Below, piece after piece: positions 19,797-29,866 of a DNA stretch of 64,000 nt (positions are counted from its first letter, which is position 1; each line of letters begins with the position of its first letter). Made by a program: the position numbers and the translations under genes. The notes under the pieces were generated by a model. It ran no database searches. It saw nothing but the letters and a program-made list of their open reading frames with translations, and was not told where the DNA came from. The stretch is from Ambrosia x helenae (Eukaryota > Streptophyta > Magnoliopsida > Asterales > Asteraceae): positions 9,137,618 through 9,201,617 of the forward strand of contig CM061231.1 in assembly GCA_030844895.1 (NCBI GenBank), given 5' to 3'.

Positions 19797-22455
19797 TGTC
19801 ACACCCTCAAATTTCCACCTGCGGAGTTCTACCGCGAGGCGTGTGACATACCAGGATCCAAGTCAACGGTCACAATAAACGACGTCTAAATGTAAAAACA
19901 TACGTAAACAAAACCATGCATAAGTTTAAAACCAACATTTAATAGTGCGGAAGCATTTTAAAGTTTACAAAAGTCATGCATAAATAAACATAAGTTCAAA
20001 AGTTCATAATCCCAAAACGTGCAGATGAAACCCTAGACACGAGACGACTCCAGTGCGACCACGTGCGCCTATCCATATGCTGCTACCTTAGCGACCTGAG
20101 AAAACATGCTAAAAGAGTCAACATATAATGCTGGTGAGTTCACAGGTTTTAATTAAACGTTTACAGTGATCCTTCAAAAATGTTACCATCACAATTACTA
20201 CTATGCTTATGAGAACGCCAAACCAGGCGCAGAATGAGATACTCATACGGGTGAAACCATTGCTGACTAAGCCGAGTGTTACCCTTAATCCTATGGGCTA
20301 CCGTCATCGCCGGTAGACCTTGTGTTGTTTAGAGACAATATGCACCCGCACGGCCTCCAACCGTCGAGTGGGGTTTGTCAGTTCCCAATAGCGCTATCCA
20401 CATTTCCCCGCCATATACCCATGTTAGTGGTTTCTAGGGATTTTCGATGAACCGTATAGTAAGATAAGTGAGCCATAGTATAATGTGATAAAGAGTCATG
20501 AGCCATAAGAATTTAACAAGTCATAAGTCATAAAACAGTTTGTAAGCATGTTTCTCACCCGTAAGCAAAAACTGTAAAATATGGGGCCGTGAACTCACCT
20601 TAAGTTGTGTAATCCGTATGCGTGATATGAGTAAACCGTTTACGAGATATGATAGCCCCAACTATTGGCGACCTATCATAAGATATGTGTTAAGTTAGAC
20701 TAATAACCCATCGGGTTCATTAGTCCCTAAGTCCAGCCCATGACCATTATGTGTTCGAAAAGCATGTTTAACCGACAACCAGACTATGCAAAACAAGACT
20801 CGACATCCCATTGGTGACCCGACATTCCACGTGTTAGGTAAATACAAGACAACATGCCACATATGCAATTAAACACTTAATACGCGCAACAGTTCACCTA
20901 GTCTAGCATAATATCCGTTTAAACGCATAAACAGGTCCGAATACGTGTTACCAAGTCATTGGGTGAATCCCGGGGTTCCTATCATGTTCCTAGGCGTCAA
21001 ATCATGTTCCGGGATGTTAAAGTACACATACAGCAGCATTACACGCGATTAGGAATCAAACTAGCAATTAGGAAAAGTCAACACGTGATTAGGCTGGTCA
21101 ACAGGCGATTATGGGGCCTAATCGCCTGTATTATACACGATTGGGGCTTCCCTACTGGCGAGTACACCCCTAATCGCCTATACAGTCATGCGATTAGGGT
21201 GCTACTCGCCTGTAGTAGCTGCACAATGCAATTTCGCGCACCGAACACTCCAAATCAGATCCGAAACATGTAAAAACATCCAATAATCATTCTAACATAT
21301 TAACAAACATATTTCAAGCAAAACCCCTAAGTTTTCATCATTCTAACAGTCCCGAATGCGAGCACTTTCCCAAAATGGCAACTTAGCATGTAAACATCAC
21401 ATCAACATGCAAGAACTTGCCCTAAATAGCAAATATTCAGATTTAACCACATAATCACGTTGTCCGATAGCATCCTACTGTTCTAGCATCATCCTAGAGC
21501 AAACCCTAACATCATTCAATCAACAATACGCCTCATAACATCCTTAATCGCCTAAAATCCTTCAAATGGGTCAAAATATCAAATATCAACAATACACCAC
21601 CAAAACCATCCAAACTCCTAGAACATCATCATACTAACTTATCTCAGCAATAAACATCAAAATAACATAAGAACAATCATGATTCAACCCTAAAAATCCT
21701 ATCTTTAAACATATATAACACATATAACACATGTAAAGGTGTGGGTTTGTTTAAAAACGGTTTTAAATGGATTTTCAAAGATAAAAACATTTATAAGTCA
21801 GGTCTGGACGTTTAGGGAGCAAAACATAATCATTTAAAGGTTTGGGTTTGAAGAACACACCTTAAATGAAGAGGTGATGATGGAATAAGCTTGGAAATGG
21901 TGATTTTGATGCAAAAACGGGTTCCAGAGAGTGTGTGGGTGTTGGGTTATGTTATGGGACGGCTAGGGTTGCACAAATGATGTTTAGGAGGTCAAGGGTG
22001 GTATTTATAGGCGTTTTTGGTCGTCCAGCGTGTTACACGCGATTATGCAGAACTTATACGCGAGTAGGGTGCCTACTCGCCTGAAGGTATGGGCGATTAG
22101 CCCTACTCGCCCCTAGTATCCTGCTACTCGCCCCTTACAGCATGCGATTAGGCCCTCCCCAATAGCCTAATCGCCTATAGCCCTACTTAAGGTGTGTTTT
22201 GCGCGTTAAACCCCGTTTTAACACATGTTAGCACATATTCACATACCGACAAGTCACATAATGATTGTAAACATATAATACATGATAAATGACACGTTCC
22301 CGCCCGATCACCAATTCCCGGGACCCGAGACTTGCGTACGTTAAAACCCTAATGATGTGAGACTCGACTCGACCATGTGTAACGTATGCGCGACTCGCTA
22401 AGGTAGACTTACTATATTTTCAAAAGTTAGTTACCGGAAGTTGCCGGGTGTCACA
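19797..22455 (-). repeat. 3' LTR of the gag-only element
   Basis: 2,659 bp, starting TGTCACACCCTC and ending GGGTGTCACA on the plus strand. It holds two clusters of TAATCGCC, GCGATTAG and ACTCGCC words, at 21040-21215 and 22030-22180, the second just upstream of the TATA box in the sense direction. The 104-codon frame at 20959-21273, repeated exactly in the other LTR, is repeat-derived and not a gene. Confidence 0.93.
22001..22010 (-). promoter_or_regulatory. LTR TATA box (3' LTR)
   Basis: The sense strand reads CTATAAATAC. The equivalent site in the 5' LTR, which would drive genomic transcription, is at 26889-26898. Confidence 0.65.
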
Positions 22456-22600
22456 TCATCCCCTGTTGAAAGAATTTTCGTCCCGAAAATTTCCCGAATG
22501 CGAGGAGAGAAAACAAATAAGAAGAAAAATTTTCTGGGTCGTCACATCATCCCCCTGTTGAAAGGAATCTCGTCCCGAGATTCTTTCGGCTTCAACAGTA
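22456..22600 (-). promoter_or_regulatory. Polypurine tract region, duplicated
   Basis: On the sense strand CAACAGGGGATGA abuts the 3' LTR (22468-22456). About 92 bp upstream lies a second copy, CAACAGGGGGATGATGTGAC (22562-22543), itself followed by GACCCAGAAAAT, which looks like the start of a different LTR. Both copies are preceded by a block of the type TCGGGACGA, the usual tail of plant Ty3 pol genes. The junction therefore looks chimeric. Confidence 0.7.
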
Positions 22601-22656
22601 ATGTGTGTCGACCTCGGTGCCCAAGTAACGTATCCCCAAAATACAACAAGTGAAGG

Positions 22657-23060
22657 TCATGAATCAAACGTGACAGTAACAACCGGGAAACCACTTTCCC
22701 AAATACGAGTATGAGACAAGAGACCCCCCGATGAAAGCCTACTGGAGTCTACTATGATCGGTATAACTAATCCACTGGTACCGTCCAAGTAGCATCCCCA
22801 AAGGACCCTCATCAACCCAAAGAATGAGAAACAGCGACCAAACCACAAAGAAAACACCCGAAACACGAACGCACAACAATGCGGATAAAAGTATGACCAA
22901 AGCGTAACAAGAGATAAGAGAGAATACGTACGGGTAACAGTGTCTGGGTCCGCCTGGCTCTCCCTAGAACCAATCACATAAGCATGAGCACGAGTCCACC
23001 GGCCACCGCCGTCCTTGTCCCCGTCCTTCCCCGCAGTCTCTGTGCCCCTTGAGTCAACTT
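22657..23060 (-). pseudogene. Truncated protease stub after gag
   Basis: The frame continues gag after a one-base shift, best placed in the G4 run at 23045-23048. About 40 codons resemble the lead into a Ty3 protease ('RAHAYVIGSRES', 'DPDTVTRTYSL'), then similarity stops before the expected catalytic D-[ST]-G; the remaining ~100 codons to the stop at 22657 are hydrophobic and unlike any pol domain. The protease active site is thus absent, and everything downstream in pol is deleted. Confidence 0.7.
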
Positions 23061-24203
23061 GGGACAGCTTCGCTTGAAGTGCCCCGCTTCCCCACAATGA
23101 TAGCAGCCCTGATTCCCCTGTGGAGCAGGGGTAGTAACAGCAGCAGTCTGAGTCGTCCCGGAGAGGTTGACCCTACAATTCTTGGCCTGATGCCCCGGCT
23201 TCTGACAACGCTCACAACGAAAGCTCTCACAAGTACCAAAATGATGAAACCCACAACGTCCACACTTAGGGCTTTTCCCAGCATAGCCCCCCTGTTTCTG
23301 ATCCGAGGCTGACCCAGAAGCCTCAGTCTTCTTCGCTGCCGGTTGTCGCTGAGTCCCCGATGAACCCTTATCCACGCTCTCCCACTTCCTCTTGTTCTCA
23401 GCCGGCGCCTTCACAGATGAGCCCCTAGGAGGCAAGACACCCTCAGCAATCTTCAAATTGGTCATCTTAGTAGCTGACCGCACCGCCTCTAACATAGTAG
23501 TAGGATCCCTAGCAGACACCAGTCCCGCAATCTCTGGCACCAAACCCGCAAGATACTGCTCTATCCTCCTATACTCCGGTGTAGACAAACCCGGACACAT
23601 CACAGCTAGCTCGTTGTGCCTGATCGTGTACTCCTCAACCTCAGAACCAACCATCTTAAGATTCCCATATTCCTGTTCCAACCTCTTAATCTCCTCACGC
23701 GGGCAATACTCCTCCTTCAACCTACGCACAAAATCTGCCCAAGGCATAGCGTTGGCCTCCCCAAGACCAAGTGTCTGTGTGACGCAGTTCCACCACGTCA
23801 AGGCGGCTCCTACAAAAGTCCCCGAAGCAAACTTCACCCAATCCGCCGCTGGAGTCTCACATAAAGCAAATACTGACTCCGTCTTCTCCAACCACCTGAG
23901 TAACTCCACAGCTCCCTCCGTACCCTGGAAGCTGAGAGGCTGACAATCCTTAAACCGCTTATAGGCAACACCTGCCTGAACTGGAGGAGCAGCAGCACCC
24001 ATGAAAGTCTGCTGGGCTGCCTGAAAAGCAGCTAGTGCAACGCCCAACTGTTGCTGCATCATCTCATTAAGCTCATCATACGTCATAGTAATGTTACCAC
24101 CACCTCTACCCCCACCACGGCGTCCACCTCCGCCACCACGGCGTCCACCTGTACGTCCACCAGCGCGACCAGACATGCTCTGCCAAAACATGAGACGAGA
24201 CAC
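22974..24203 (-). CDS. gag: Ty3 Gag with three zinc knuckles
   Basis: A 409-codon frame; Met 10 (24176) is a better start than Met 1 because the Gly/Arg-rich Gag N-terminus begins there. Residues 83-255 are the retrotransposon gag domain ('FKDCQPLSFQG' 85-94, 'AALTWWNC' 133-140, 'EYCPREEIKRLEQEY' 165-179). Cysteine knuckles: C314/C317/H320/C325 (a short variant), C330/C333/H338/C343 and C367/C370/H375/C380. The reading is intact through the last knuckle, after which a one-base homopolymer shift leads to an early stop. The gene is GC-rich compared with its LTRs. As the only complete protein of the element, it could form particles if polymerase comes in trans. Confidence 0.92.
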   Translation of the reverse strand: MSRLMFWQSMSGRAGGRTGGRRGGGGGRRGGGRGGGNITMTYDELNEMMQQQLGVALAAFQAAQQTFMGAAAPPVQAGVAYKRFKDCQPLSFQGTEGAVELLRWLEKTESVFALCETPAADWVKFASGTFVGAALTWWNCVTQTLGLGEANAMPWADFVRRLKEEYCPREEIKRLEQEYGNLKMVGSEVEEYTIRHNELAVMCPGLSTPEYRRIEQYLAGLVPEIAGLVSARDPTTMLEAVRSATKMTNLKIAEGVLPPRGSSVKAPAENKRKWESVDKGSSGTQRQPAAKKTEASGSASDQKQGGYAGKSPKCGRCGFHHFGTCESFRCERCQKPGHQAKNCRVNLSGTTQTAAVTTPAPQGNQGCYHCGEAGHFKRSCPKLTQGAQRLRGRTGTRTAVAGGLVLMLM

Positions 24204-24663
24204 TCAGTACCGATAACAAACCGAGCTACAAGTGACCAAACGAAATCAGAATACGGTTACGGCATGACCGTTAATCCGAACACAAAGTCCACCAAGATTT
24301 TCATGCATTTCGATTTGTGATTTCGTGTGCACCCGAAATAACAAATCGCTCTACATGGTCCCCAAGGCGTGCCCCGAGCTAGAACTTCAAGTCACCCGAT
24401 AACCACATCCCAGAATGATATAACTAACTCAAAAGAACGATAAGTAAGTCCCCTCGGCTGTAACCCAGAGATGGAAATAAAATGAAGCTAAAAATAGCCA
24501 AGAATGAGATAAGTAATGTGACACTGTATGGTAAGGAGACCGACACCCCGACAAGGTTAGTAGGTTTGCCCAAAAGGCACGACTCAAATGTATGTGACCG
24601 TCTAGTGTGTGTGACTCGGCTATAGTCTAGACTCTACATGCAGTCCTAGTTCACTATAACCAT

Positions 24664-24677
24664 TGGCTCTGATACCA
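24664..24677 (-). promoter_or_regulatory. Primer binding site (tRNA-iMet), gag-only element
   Basis: The sense strand reads TGGTATCAGAGCCA three bases after the 5' LTR. About 460 bp of non-coding leader separate it from gag (24204-24663). Confidence 0.93.
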
Positions 24678-24680
24678 ATC

Positions 24681-27343
24681 TGTCACACCCTCAAATTTCC
24701 ACCTGCGGAGTTCTACCGCGAGGCGTGTGACATACCAGGATCCAAGTCAACGGTCACAATAAACGACGTCTAAATGTAAAAACATACGTAAACAAAACCA
24801 TGCATAAGTTTAAAACCAACATTTAATAGTGCGGAAGCATTTTAAAGTTTACAAAAGTCATGCATAAATAAACATAAGTTCAAAAGTTCATAATCCCAAA
24901 ACGTGCAGATGAAACCCTAGACACGAGACGACTCCAGTGCGACCACGTGCGCCTATCCATATGCTGCTACCTTAGCGACCTGAGAAAACATGCTAAAAGA
25001 GTCAACATATAATGCTGGTGAGTTCACAGGTTTTAATTAAACGTTTACAGTGATCCTTCAAAAATGTTACCATCACAATTACTACTATGCTTATGAGAAC
25101 GCCAAACCAGGCGCAGAATGAGATACTCATACGGGTGAAACCATTGCTGACTAAGCCGAGTGTTACCCTTAATCCTATGGGCTACCGTCATCGCCGGTAG
25201 ACCTTGTGTTGTTTAGAGACAATATGCACCCGCACGGCCTCCAACCGTCGAGTGGGGTTTGTCAGTTCCCAATAGCGCTATCCACATTTCCCCGCCATAT
25301 ACCCATGTTAGTGGTTTCTAGGGATTTTCGATGAACCGTATAGTAAGATAAGTGAGCCATAGTATAATGTGATAAAAGAGTCATGAGCCATAAGAATTTA
25401 ACAAGTCATAAGTCATAAAACAGTTTGTAAGCATGTTTCTCACCCCGTAAGCAAAAACTGTAAAATATGGGGCCGTGAACTCACCTTAAGTTGTGTAATC
25501 CGTATGCGTGATATGAGTAAACCGTTTACGAGATATGATAGCCCCAACTATTGGCGACCTATCATAAGATATGTGTTAAGTTAGACTAATAACCCATCGG
25601 GTTCATTAGTCCCTAAGTCCAGCCCATGACCATTATGTGTTCGAAAAGCATGTTTAACCGACAACCAGACTATGCAAAACAAGACTCGACATCCCATTGG
25701 TGACCCGACATTCCACGTGTTAGGTAAATACAAGACAACATGCCACATATGCAATTAAACACTTAATACGCGCAACAGTTCACCTAGTCTAGCATAATAT
25801 CCGTTTAACGCATAAACAGGTCCGAATACGTGTTACCAAGTCATTGGGTGAATCCCGGGGTTCCTATCATGTTCCTAGGCGTCAAATCATGTTCCGGGAT
25901 GTTAAAGTACACATACAGCAGCATTACACGCGATTAGGAATCAAACTAGCAATTAGGAAAAGTCAACACGTGATTAGGCTGGTCAACAGGCGATTATGGG
26001 GCCTAATCGCCTGTATTATACACGATTGGGGCTTCCCTACTGGCGAGTACACCCCTAATCGCCTATACAGTCATGCGATTAGGGTGCTACTCGCCTGTAG
26101 TAGCTGCACAATGCAATTTCGCGCACCGAACACTCCAAATCAGATCCGAAACATGTAAAAACATCCAATAATCATTCTAACATATTAACAAACATATTTC
26201 AAGCAAAACCCCTAAGTTTTCATCATTCTAACAGTCCCGAATGCGAGCACTTTCCCAAAATGGCAACTTAGCATGTAAACATCACATCAACATGCAAGAA
26301 CTTGCCCTAAATAGCAAATATTCAGATTTAACCACATAATCACGTTGTCCGATAGCATCCTACTGTTCTAGCATCATCCTAGAGCAAACCCTAACATCAT
26401 TCAATCAACAATACGCCTCATAACATCCTTAATCGCCTAAAATCCTTCAAATGGGTCAAAATATCAAATATCAACAATACACCACCAAAACCATCCAAAC
26501 TCCTAGAACATCATCATACTAACTTATCTCAGCAATAAACATCAAAATAACATAAGAACAATCATGATTCAACCCTAAAAAATCCTATCTTTAAACATAT
26601 ATAACACATATAACACATGTAAAGGTGTGGGTTTGTTTAAAAACGGTTTTAAATGGATTTTCAAAGATAAAAACATTTATAAGTCAGGTCTGGACGTTTA
26701 GGGAGCAAAACATAATCATTTAAAGGTTTGGGTTTGAAGAACACACCTTAAAATGAAGAGGTGATGATGGAATAAGCTTGGAAATGGTGATTTTGATGCA
26801 AAAAACGGGTTCCAGAGAGTGTGTGGGTGTTGGGTTATGTTATGGGACGGCTAGGGTTGCACAAATGATGTTTAGGAGGTCAAGGGTGGTATTTATAGGC
26901 GTTTTTGGTCGTCCAGCGTGTTACACGCGATTATGCAGAACTTATACGCGAGTAGGGTGCCTACTCGCCTGAAGGTATGGGCGATTAGCCCTACTCGCCC
27001 CTAGTATCCTGCTACTCGCCCCTTACAGCATGCGATTAGGCCCTCCCCAATAGCCTAATCGCCTATAGCCCTACTTAAGGTGTGTTTTGCGCGTTAAACC
27101 CCGTTTTAACACATGTTAGCACATATTCACATACCGACAAGTCACATAATGATTGTAAACATATAATACATGATAAATGACACGTTCCCGCCCGATCACC
27201 AATTCCCGGGACCCGAGACTTGCGTACGTTAAAACCCTAATGATGTGAGACTCGACTCGACCATGTGTAACGTATGCGCGACTCGCTAAGGTAGACTTAC
27301 TATATTTTCAAAAGTTAGTTACCGGAAGTTGCCGGGTGTCACA
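24681..27343 (-). repeat. 5' LTR of the gag-only element
   Basis: 2,663 bp. Relative to the 3' LTR, five homopolymers are one base longer (A4 vs A3 at about 25375; C4 vs C3 at 25443; A6 vs A5 at 26577; A4 vs A3 at 26751; A6 vs A5 at 26801) and one is shorter (A2 vs A3 at 25807). These account exactly for the 4-base length difference. TATA box at 26889-26898. Confidence 0.93.
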
Positions 27344-27453
27344 AAAAAAGAAGGGATCTTATTGGTTATAGTGGTAAAAAATAATTAATGTATAATTAAT
27401 TCTATAGAGTATGGTGTATAATTAATTCTATAAGTTAATAACAATTTATCTTA

Positions 27454-27889
27454 GAGCATGTTTGGCTCTCCTTATTTCCACCTCCTTATAACTAAACTTT
27501 TCCAAAAAGTTAATAAGTTACAAAAAGTGTTTTGGCAAAAGAAAAATGACTTTTTGTTTTAACTTTTTGTAAGCCTATGATAAGTTGTTTTAGAAAAGTA
27601 AGGGAGGAGTGACTTTTTGAACCTCCTTATAACTTATTGATGTTTATTTACCTACATGCCCTTATTATATCTTACACCTTCTCTCCTTATACCATTTTTG
27701 GTCATTTTACCTAAATAAGTTAAACCAAACACTTTTTTTACAAACTAACTTATCAACTTATTGTTTTTCCCCACCACATAAGCTAATCAAACACTTTTTT
27801 TAAAAACTCCTTTTTAAAAAGTCATAAGTTAATAAGTCCTTTTAACAAAAAGTCCTTTTTGCCTCAAATAAGTTTATCCAAACATGCCC
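27454..27889. mobile_element. Tourist-like (PIF/Harbinger-type) MITE
   Basis: The 436-bp element has ends GAGCATGTTTGG and CCAAACATGCCC and a TTA target duplication at 27451-27453 and 27890-27892; a 3-bp TTA/TAA target is typical of PIF/Harbinger. The inside is a long imperfect inverted repeat built of AACTTATTAACTT and AAAAAGTC words, able to fold as a hairpin. It is non-coding. Confidence 0.75.
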
Positions 27890-28130
27890 TTACTCATTCG
27901 AGAACCCTTAAAAATTTATGCCTTAGGTAACATAAAAAACTTGGCCTAAAATTTTGTTAAAAGAATGAGTTAAAAAAAATATATATGTGTACTAGAGATA
28001 AATCTTGAATTTGAGACCTATACATTATATTAAGATGGTTTATCCAACGCCACTATCAAGATTTTTATGTATAACAAGCAAGCATATATTATATATAATT
28101 TGATATATATATATATATATATATATATAT

Positions 28131-28534
28131 GGGAAAGTTAATTTGAGAACACCTATATTTCGTGCGAACCGTGAGAACGACATCTAAAACCATTCAAATT
28201 CAAAATTTCTTTTACACTTGTCTTTATTACTAAAATACAATCTCAAAAACACAATTTACGCGTAAAAATTCAAACGTATACGAAAATAATTTGTTTTTAC
28301 ACATGTGTAAATTTACTGTTTATATATGTGTAAACTGTTTCATTTACACATATGTAAAAAGTTAATTTAAAAGTGATTTTGTAAGAAAAGATGAATTATT
28401 TGGAAAGAAAATTCATTTATTAATGTTGTATTTTGATTATAATGGGGTTTGTATTAAAAAAAAATTGATTGTGATTGATTTTTTTACTTGTTCTCACGGT
28501 TCTCACAATATTTAGCGTTCTCAAAATAACCCTC

Positions 28535-28537
<3 letters not shown>
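28131..28537. mobile_element. (TA)n-bounded MITE with GAGAAC ends
   Basis: The 407-bp core between (TA)n tracts begins GGGAAAGTTAATTTGAGAAC; the reverse complement of the right end begins GGGGAGGGTTATTTTGAGAAC, and both then carry 'gaaccgtgagaac'. Inverted similarity is about 48 bp. The middle holds three copies of the palindromic ACACATGTGT/ACATATGT type (28297-28360), the motif of the array at 1-1130. Similar single ends occur at 2961-3010 and 47796. Non-coding. Confidence 0.7.
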
Positions 28538-28576
<39 letters not shown>

Positions 28577-29866
28577 ATATAATATTTTTTTTAATTTCGG
28601 TCCTATCGAGAAATTGGGCCCATAGCCGTAGGCCACCCTACCCGCCCTCAGAGCGGTGCCGGTGCCCAATTTTACTTTAAGAACCCCATTACCTGTAAAG
28701 TTTAATAATTTGCTGACTAATGAAATAAATTAAAACATTGTGATTAGTTAGAAATAATCAAATTCTAATAAAATAAATTAAGAGAAACAGAAATTTACTA
28801 AAACCCTATATTCTCATAATCCTTTAATCGTTTAGCCTAAATGAAATAAAAAAAAGTTATTAAAACAATATGAACATGTCTAAAATCACACACCTCTCCA
28901 TAAGTTTGGGACCTGTGATGTGAATATATCAATATAGTGGGGCTTGAGTCTTTAATGATAAGAAAATAGTTATCATCAAAGGTGTTTGAAAGAATCATCA
29001 AAAGCCATACAATAAATAATAAGATGCGTGGATGGAATTTCCTATGGTTGAGAAAAGAACACATATTTGATAGGAAGTTTTTTATTCTTTAGTGTAGGAT
29101 TGAAGGGGAAATATTCAACGACCCTGGCCACGTACATAAAAATTAAGTCAATTTGTCTTTTAATTTCTTGATAGGAAGTGCAAAAAGAATCAACTATAAT
29201 GAAATAAATTAAAAGAAAAACTAGGAAACTGGCTATTGTGTACTATATCCACATAGTTTGCATTTGAACTACTAAAATTCATACGCGTTGCAATGTGGGT
29301 ACATTGCAAATATCGTTAGACCAAACATTATGTGATGCGTTAAATATATGAAAAATGCACGTTTTGACGAATCTTATTTAACTCAATAGCTTCAAGTTGG
29401 ATCATGGTTTATATATATATATATAGTATCAACTCTGGAACGAAAAATAGGGTAACTTCAATTTATACCGACGAATAGAAAAGTATTATATTTAGGCCTA
29501 CTCGGTCCTGAATAAAATGTACGTGGAAACGTGGAACACAAAATAAGCACGGAAATGTACTATATTTGATATGACACGTATATAAAAATACACACGCAGA
29601 AATATAGTTTTTTTAAAGTAAAAGTACGAATAGTGGTAAACTCAAAACTTTAGAAACTCGAGGTGATAAAAATAAGATTTTACAATAAAAAAATAGCGAA
29701 GGGGAATTATTAAAGAAAAAAAAATAATTAGTAAAAATCGTATATTATATATGGTATAGAAGTAAGGTTGAAATATTAAAAACTGGATGGGTTAGTTTGT
29801 ATAACTTGTAATATGGAGAAGGGGCTAAAAGTACCAATTCACAAAGTTGGGGCGTGCGAAGACCCT
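28538..29866. other. AT-rich spacer, no gene
   Basis: Contains (TA)n and (TG)n at 28538-28577 and a GC-rich scrap at 28608-28665 (probably old transposon debris). The minus frame at 28837-29064 has no motif. No LTR, TIR or RNA feature is supported. Confidence 0.45.

Larger units (their letters stand above)
19797..27343 (-). mobile_element. Gag-only Ty3 retrotransposon (TR-GAG type)
   Basis: The 7,547-bp element has LTRs at 19797-22455 and 24681-27343 and a 2,225-bp internal region: primer site, leader, gag and a protease stub. It has no integrase, RT or RNase H. AAAAA flanks both sides (19792-19796 and 27344-27348), a plausible but low-complexity 5-bp TSD. The two LTRs show only six single-base homopolymer length differences and no substitution by eye, so it moved very recently. 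Long LTRs, a Gly/Arg-rich N-terminus and CCHC knuckles suggest a Tekay-like chromovirus parent; with pol absent the lineage is an inference. It must depend on enzymes from a full-length relative. Confidence 0.92.

Noticed and set aside
20959..21273. 104-codon plus frame, present identically at 25844-26158
   Set aside because: It lies on the antisense strand of the two LTR copies; duplication reflects the LTRs, and the translation is dominated by the repeated motif words.
23392..23943. 183-codon plus frame opposite the Ty3 gag
   Set aside because: It is the antisense of the conserved Gag domain; GC-rich coding DNA leaves the opposite strand open.
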